A program made the translations under genes and the position numbers. Below the pieces are notes generated by a model. That model worked only from the letters and a program-made list of their open reading frames with translations. It was not told where the DNA came from and made no database searches. Positions 60,862 to 64,000 of a DNA stretch of 64,000 nt are shown here, piece after piece. Every line of letters begins with the position of its first letter. Positions within the stretch are counted from its first letter, which is position 1. Source of the DNA: JBDSZL01 sp039925145 (lineage in GTDB: Bacteria; Acidobacteriota; Vicinamibacteria; Vicinamibacterales; SCN-69-37); contig JBDSZL010000068.1 of assembly GCA_039925145.1 (NCBI GenBank), forward strand, positions 7,204 to 71,203, written 5' to 3'.

Positions 60862-62694
60862 CTACTGAGCGGGGCGGAGCGTCAGGGTCAACTCGCGCGA
60901 GCCACGAACGACCTGATCGAGCCGCTGCTCCCAGGCGCCGACAATGCCCCGCGTGATGGGCGCGCGGGCAACTGTCGCGTCGGTCTGCAGTGCCGATTGG
61001 ACCGATCCGGGCAGTGACGGCAGCGTGTCGCCGGCGACGACGGTGCCGGCAGCGGAGCTGATCAGCCGAACGTACAGACGGTTGTTACGCTTGGCGCGGC
61101 TGAGCTGTGAAAGCAGTTCCGTCCATGACGACGGCTTGTCAGGGCGCAGCTCGCGTTGTTCGAGCGTCGTGAGCGTCGCCGCGTCGCTCACGAGCAAGGT
61201 CAGGGGGCCGTCGGAATGCGCCGGCATCGTCACGGGCAGCGTCACGATGCGAGTGGCAGCCCGGTAATCCTGCAACTGCACCTGTAGCTGGTAGGTGCCC
61301 CCCACTCGAGGACGCACCGTGTCGAGCCAGGCCCGTTGGATCGTGGAGGATGCCTGTTGCTCGGACGCATGCAGGTTCAACTCGAGCTTGTCTGGCATGA
61401 CCTGCCGGAACTCGTTAGCGGCGACGGCGCCGATGGGAGCGGCCACGGCGGCGGCCAGTGCCGTGCCCGATGTGTCGCCCGTGAACATGTCGTCGATCGC
61501 GAGCTCGCCGTCGCGTCCGAAGGAGACGGTGCCCCGGGCCGAGAGTGACAGGGCCCCTGTCTGTCGCTCGTAGGCCACGAGTGAGTTCAGGATGGCGACG
61601 TAGGTGAACAGCGGCGTGAGCGACTGATCGTGGAGGACGTAGAACGTGAAGGCGTGGCTTGGCGCATGGTCGGACGAGAGCGCGATCTGCACTTCCATTT
61701 CACGCGGTCCAGCGCCGAGGAGACCGCCGACGGCGGTCGCCCGGTCCTGGTTGATGGTGCCAATCACCTGGCCGAGCGTGGCGATCTTCATCGAACTCTC
61801 GAGACTCGGCAGCACGGTCAGCACGTGCGCCTGGGTCATCGCCACCGAGGCAGGTCCGAGGTTCAGGAATGGATGGCCGAACGCATAGACCTTGTTGCCG
61901 TCGATGTGCGTGACCGTGCCCGTGGCGCCCATCTCGAGGTCACCGCGCATGAGGCTCATGCCGACGGCGTCGCCTGGGCGCAGCGGCGCCGGCGAGTCGA
62001 TGGGCCGAGCGGCACGCGTGCCGGCCTGCTGATCGGGGGACCCGGCGGCCAGCGCCTGGCGCAGGTCGCGGCCGACGCCGGCTTCGAAACCGCTCATCGC
62101 CATCGCGGCCGCGATCGGACGCAGGGAGGGGGCGAGATCGGCCAGCGACTGCGGACCCACCACGCGCAGGTCGCGCGGCGGATCACCGAGTGGGGACATC
62201 GCCCGCGCCGCCACGCGCGCGATCGCGGCGAACACATCGGTGGGCGAGGCCGGCCAGGCGATTGAGAGGCCTGCGCCATTGATTCGTGGGGCGGCCGAGT
62301 TCACCGCGGCGGTCATCTCGGCAATGGGCGTGATGCCTGCGATCGGCTCTTTCGGAAACGAGCCGAGTGAATAGGACACCGCGCCAATGAGGCGGCCATC
62401 CACGTAGACCGGGCTGCCGCTCATCCCCTGGATGACACCCGTGGTGGCGAGTGGACCACCATCGAGCCGCGCGAGGATCAGGTCGCGCTTCGGGCCCATG
62501 ACGTTGTGTAGCACGCCGATAATGGTTGCGCGGAAGTCCTCGAGGTTGGCGCCCGCGAACACCGTGCGGCCCACTCCGACCATGCCGGGCTGAATGTCGT
62601 CGACCGGCAGAAAGGGCCGCGTCTGCGTAGGCGCGGCGACGAGCACACCCACCGCCATTACGATTGCCGTCACGCCGGTGAGGACTTGTCGCAT
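60862..62694 (-). CDS. SpoIVB-type peptidase S55 domain protein
   Basis: 610 residues with signal peptide (GVTAIVMAVGVLVAAPT). The S55 motif GMSGSPVYVDGRLIGAVSYS carries the serine of the SpoIVB family. The regions DIQPGMVGVGRTVF and KRDLILARLDGGPLATTGVI are also typical. SpoIVB is a serine protease that signals in spore formation, but this organism type does not sporulate and such proteins are widespread in Acidobacteria. The C-terminal half (from about 420) is of unknown function. It is the first gene of a pair with the beta-propeller protein. Upstream lies the divergent aroDE leader promoter. Confidence 0.88.
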   Translation of the reverse strand: MRQVLTGVTAIVMAVGVLVAAPTQTRPFLPVDDIQPGMVGVGRTVFAGANLEDFRATIIGVLHNVMGPKRDLILARLDGGPLATTGVIQGMSGSPVYVDGRLIGAVSYSLGSFPKEPIAGITPIAEMTAAVNSAAPRINGAGLSIAWPASPTDVFAAIARVAARAMSPLGDPPRDLRVVGPQSLADLAPSLRPIAAAMAMSGFEAGVGRDLRQALAAGSPDQQAGTRAARPIDSPAPLRPGDAVGMSLMRGDLEMGATGTVTHIDGNKVYAFGHPFLNLGPASVAMTQAHVLTVLPSLESSMKIATLGQVIGTINQDRATAVGGLLGAGPREMEVQIALSSDHAPSHAFTFYVLHDQSLTPLFTYVAILNSLVAYERQTGALSLSARGTVSFGRDGELAIDDMFTGDTSGTALAAAVAAPIGAVAANEFRQVMPDKLELNLHASEQQASSTIQRAWLDTVRPRVGGTYQLQVQLQDYRAATRIVTLPVTMPAHSDGPLTLLVSDAATLTTLEQRELRPDKPSSWTELLSQLSRAKRNNRLYVRLISSAAGTVVAGDTLPSLPGSVQSALQTDATVARAPITRGIVGAWEQRLDQVVRGSRELTLTLRPAQ

Positions 62695-62743
62695 TGAGGA
62701 ATTGATCTCCGCTGCACGGTTATAACACGCGGGCCCAGGCCAT

Positions 62744-62772
62744 TTGACGATTGCGGTCGGCTCTGCTACGCT
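62744..62772 (+). promoter_or_regulatory. Promoter of the aroDE leader
   Basis: TTGACG at 62744-62749 and TACGCT at 62767-62772 are separated by 17 bases, a normal sigma-70 layout (5 of 6 and 3 of 6 matches). The expected start point is near 62779, only about six bases before the leader ORF start, so the leader would be translated from an almost leaderless mRNA. Confidence 0.6.
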
Positions 62773-62784
62773 CGCGACAGTTCA

Positions 62785-62886
62785 ATGACGAGCCTGATCG
62801 CTTCGCCCGTTCCGACGTCCACCACGGCCCCCGGGTCGTATTGGTGGTGGTTCGGTCGTACGGCTGAAGGGGTCCGCCTGCGCTAG
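62785..62886 (+). CDS. Aromatic leader peptide of the aroDE attenuator
   Basis: An ATG at 62785 opens a 33-residue peptide ended by TAG at 62884. It carries the run Tyr-Trp-Trp-Trp-Phe (codons TAT TGG TGG TGG TTC, 62839-62853). Three successive Trp codons are very unlikely by chance in a GC-rich intergenic region, and they stand beside the other two aromatic residues. The ORF lies between a promoter and a terminator, ahead of a shikimate-pathway gene. This is the classical form of a ribosome-mediated attenuator leader, as in trp and phe operons. It is too short to be picked up as a normal gene. A stalled ribosome on the aromatic codons would keep the antiterminator open. Confidence 0.85.
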   Translation: MTSLIASPVPTSTTAPGSYWWWFGRTAEGVRLR

Positions 62887-62924
62887 CGCGTCTCGCGACG
62901 AACGAAACATCTGGCCTCTTCAGC
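62863..62924 (+). promoter_or_regulatory. Antiterminator pairing (62863-62872 with 62915-62924)
   Basis: GCTGAAGGGG at 62863-62872 can pair with CCTCTTCAGC at 62915-62924: ten base pairs, one of them G-U. The second segment is the left arm of the terminator, so the two structures exclude each other. The first segment lies ten bases beyond the Trp-Phe codons and just before the leader stop codon, the position expected of region 2 in a trp-type attenuator. Confidence 0.8.
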
Positions 62925-62949
62925 ACCCGCTGCTGAAGAGGCTTTTTTT
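62914..62949 (+). terminator. Attenuator terminator ahead of aroDE
   Basis: A perfect 12-bp stem, GCCTCTTCAGCA (62914-62925) with its complement (62931-62942), a 5-base loop and seven T at 62943-62949. It lies between the leader peptide and the aroDE start at 62974, so it must be read through for expression. Strong, canonical intrinsic terminator. Confidence 0.93.
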
Positions 62950-62973
62950 GTGTCTGCTCGAGGATGAATATCG

Positions 62974-64000
62974 ATGTCTACGATCGTTGAAACCGTCACC
63001 GGGGATACGTTGGCGGGACTGCGTGAGGCGCGCGACAGGGCCACGGCTGGGATGGTCGAGTTGCGACTCGATGGCGTACGCGATCTCGACGTCGCCGGTG
63101 CCCTCGCCGACCGCCGCGTGCCGGTCGTCGTCACTTGCCGGCCAACGTGGGAGGGCGGCCGGTTCGACGGAAGCGAGAGCGACCGGCTCGCCATTCTGGC
63201 CGCCGCCATCGATCTGGGCGCGGAGTATATCGATCTCGAATGGCGCGCAGACCGACGCGCGTTGCCGCGCTCGGAGCGCACGCGCGTGGTGCTCTCGAAT
63301 CATGACTTCGACGGCGTGCCGGCCGATATCCGCGATCGGACCCGCGCCATGCTCGGCGAGGGAGCCGACATCGTCAAGATTGCGGTTCGGGCCGATCGGC
63401 TTTCCGATTGTCTGACGTTGCGCGAGGTCCTCGCGATCGACACGCCGCACATTGCGATTGCCATGGGCAGCGCCGGTCATCTGACGCGGCTGTGTCCGTG
63501 GCTCTTCGGGTCGTGCTGGACGTACGGCGGCGCCGCCGCGCCCGGGCAGGTCGGGGTGCGGGACATGCAGCGGCTGTATCGCGTCGAGGCGGGCTCGGCC
63601 GCGACGGCCCTCTACGGCATCGCCGGCCAGCCGCTCGGGCATTCCGCATCTCCGGCCATGCACAACGCCGCGTTTGCTCAGCTCGGCCTCGACGCGATGT
63701 ACGTCACGTTCGAGACCGCTGACGCTGACGAGCTCATCAACGTGGCCGACGCCTTTGGCGTGTCCGGGGCGAGCATCACCGCGCCGCTCAAACCGGCAGT
63801 GTTCACGCGCGTCCGACACGTCGACGCGCTGGCCGAGGACACTGGCGCGGTCAACACGATTCGACGTGGCCGCGGCGGGTGGGAGGGGCGCAACTTCGAC
63901 GTGGCCGGATTTCTGGCCCCACTCGAGCAGCGCGGACGCGCCCTGGCCGGCACGCTGGCGGTGGTCTTGGGGGCGGGCGGATCGGCTCGAACCGCCATCT
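62974..64000 (+). CDS. aroDE: Fused 3-dehydroquinate dehydratase / shikimate dehydrogenase (3' end beyond window)
   Basis: 342 residues visible, open to the right edge. Residues 1-200 are a type I dehydroquinase: MVELRLD near 27-33, VVTCRPTWEGG, catalytic His110 in LSNHDF and Schiff-base Lys135 in DIVKIAV. From 213 the shikimate dehydrogenase begins: YGIAGQPLGHSASPAMHN (Ser224, Ser226), the catalytic Lys273 in SITAPLK, EDTGAVNTI, NFDVAGF and the NADP loop GAGGSA at 333-338. Fusion AroD-AroE proteins are known in plants, chlamydiae and some bacteria. It carries out the third and fourth shikimate steps. Control by the upstream leader ties it to aromatic amino acid supply; tryptophan genes may follow outside the window, but this is not visible. 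Confidence 0.93.
   Translation, partial: MSTIVETVTGDTLAGLREARDRATAGMVELRLDGVRDLDVAGALADRRVPVVVTCRPTWEGGRFDGSESDRLAILAAAIDLGAEYIDLEWRADRRALPRSERTRVVLSNHDFDGVPADIRDRTRAMLGEGADIVKIAVRADRLSDCLTLREVLAIDTPHIAIAMGSAGHLTRLCPWLFGSCWTYGGAAAPGQVGVRDMQRLYRVEAGSAATALYGIAGQPLGHSASPAMHNAAFAQLGLDAMYVTFETADADELINVADAFGVSGASITAPLKPAVFTRVRHVDALAEDTGAVNTIRRGRGGWEGRNFDVAGFLAPLEQRGRALAGTLAVVLGAGGSARTAI

Noticed and set aside
62720..62926. Minus-strand open frame of 68 codons across the aroDE leader
   Set aside because: It lies on the other strand of the leader peptide and terminator; composition is Arg-rich and non-protein-like.

Overview
The window is GC-rich, tightly packed bacterial chromosome, most likely from an Acidobacteriota member of the Vicinamibacteria type. 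This rests on two proteins of the VWFA-related acidobacterial family, the DUF1592/DUF1552 secreted cytochrome-type pair, many Sec/Tat-exported proteins of unknown role, an M56/BlaI regulatory pair, a PEP-CTERM protein and a GC-biased codon choice throughout. Lineage is inferred from gene content; no rRNA is present.

Layout. 1-3.4 kb: end of a response regulator, a PilZ protein and a three-gene minus-strand operon of unknown exported proteins. 3.7-15.6 kb: plus-strand run with a VWFA-related protein, an aldo/keto reductase, the DUF1592/DUF1552 pair, a nucleoside-hydrolase-like protein, an acetylxylan-esterase-like hydrolase and TldD/TldE. 15.6-19.3 kb: a sugar isomerase-like Tat protein, a strong terminator made from a short repeat, a ring-cleaving dioxygenase/esterase pair, pyrophosphatase and heptamer repeat arrays. 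19.3-24.9 kb: GntR-regulated ABC exporter, second VWFA-related protein, panD. 24.9-28.5 kb: truncated globin, PhoP/PhoQ-like pair, a basic-tailed protein, a PEP-CTERM protein. 28.5-34.1 kb: a decayed region with IS3 and IS110 remnants, duplicated short segments and truncated genes, around one intact spermidine-synthase-like membrane protein. 34.1-40.2 kb: two GT-C-type membrane proteins and the M56/BlaI module with a clear operator-promoter. 40.3-42.9 kb: tRNA-Gly(CCC) and a GDP-mannose-type gene pair. 43.6-51.3 kb: a nine-gene minus-strand operon aroC-def-fmt-rsmB-PASTA-rpe-thioesterase-epimerase-bamD. 51.4-58.6 kb: sigma-54 activator, two peptide ABC permeases, TPR protein, ECF sigma factor and anti-sigma factor. 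58.7-62.7 kb: S55-type protein and beta-propeller protein. 62.7-64.0 kb: fused aroD-aroE gene, cut by the window edge, behind a ribosome-type attenuator.

The most striking find is that attenuator. A 33-codon leader ORF holds consecutive Tyr-Trp-Trp-Trp-Phe codons. It is followed by a 12-bp terminator hairpin with seven T, and by an alternative 10-bp antiterminator pairing, directly ahead of the shikimate-pathway fusion gene. Also notable are a sigma-E-like promoter ahead of the ECF sigma gene, a BlaI-type operator placed exactly between -35 and -10, and RAGCCSC heptamer arrays sitting right behind stop codons. Three promoter predictions (BlaI, GntR, aroDE leader) put the start codon only a few bases after the expected transcription start, which suggests short-leader or leaderless mRNAs.
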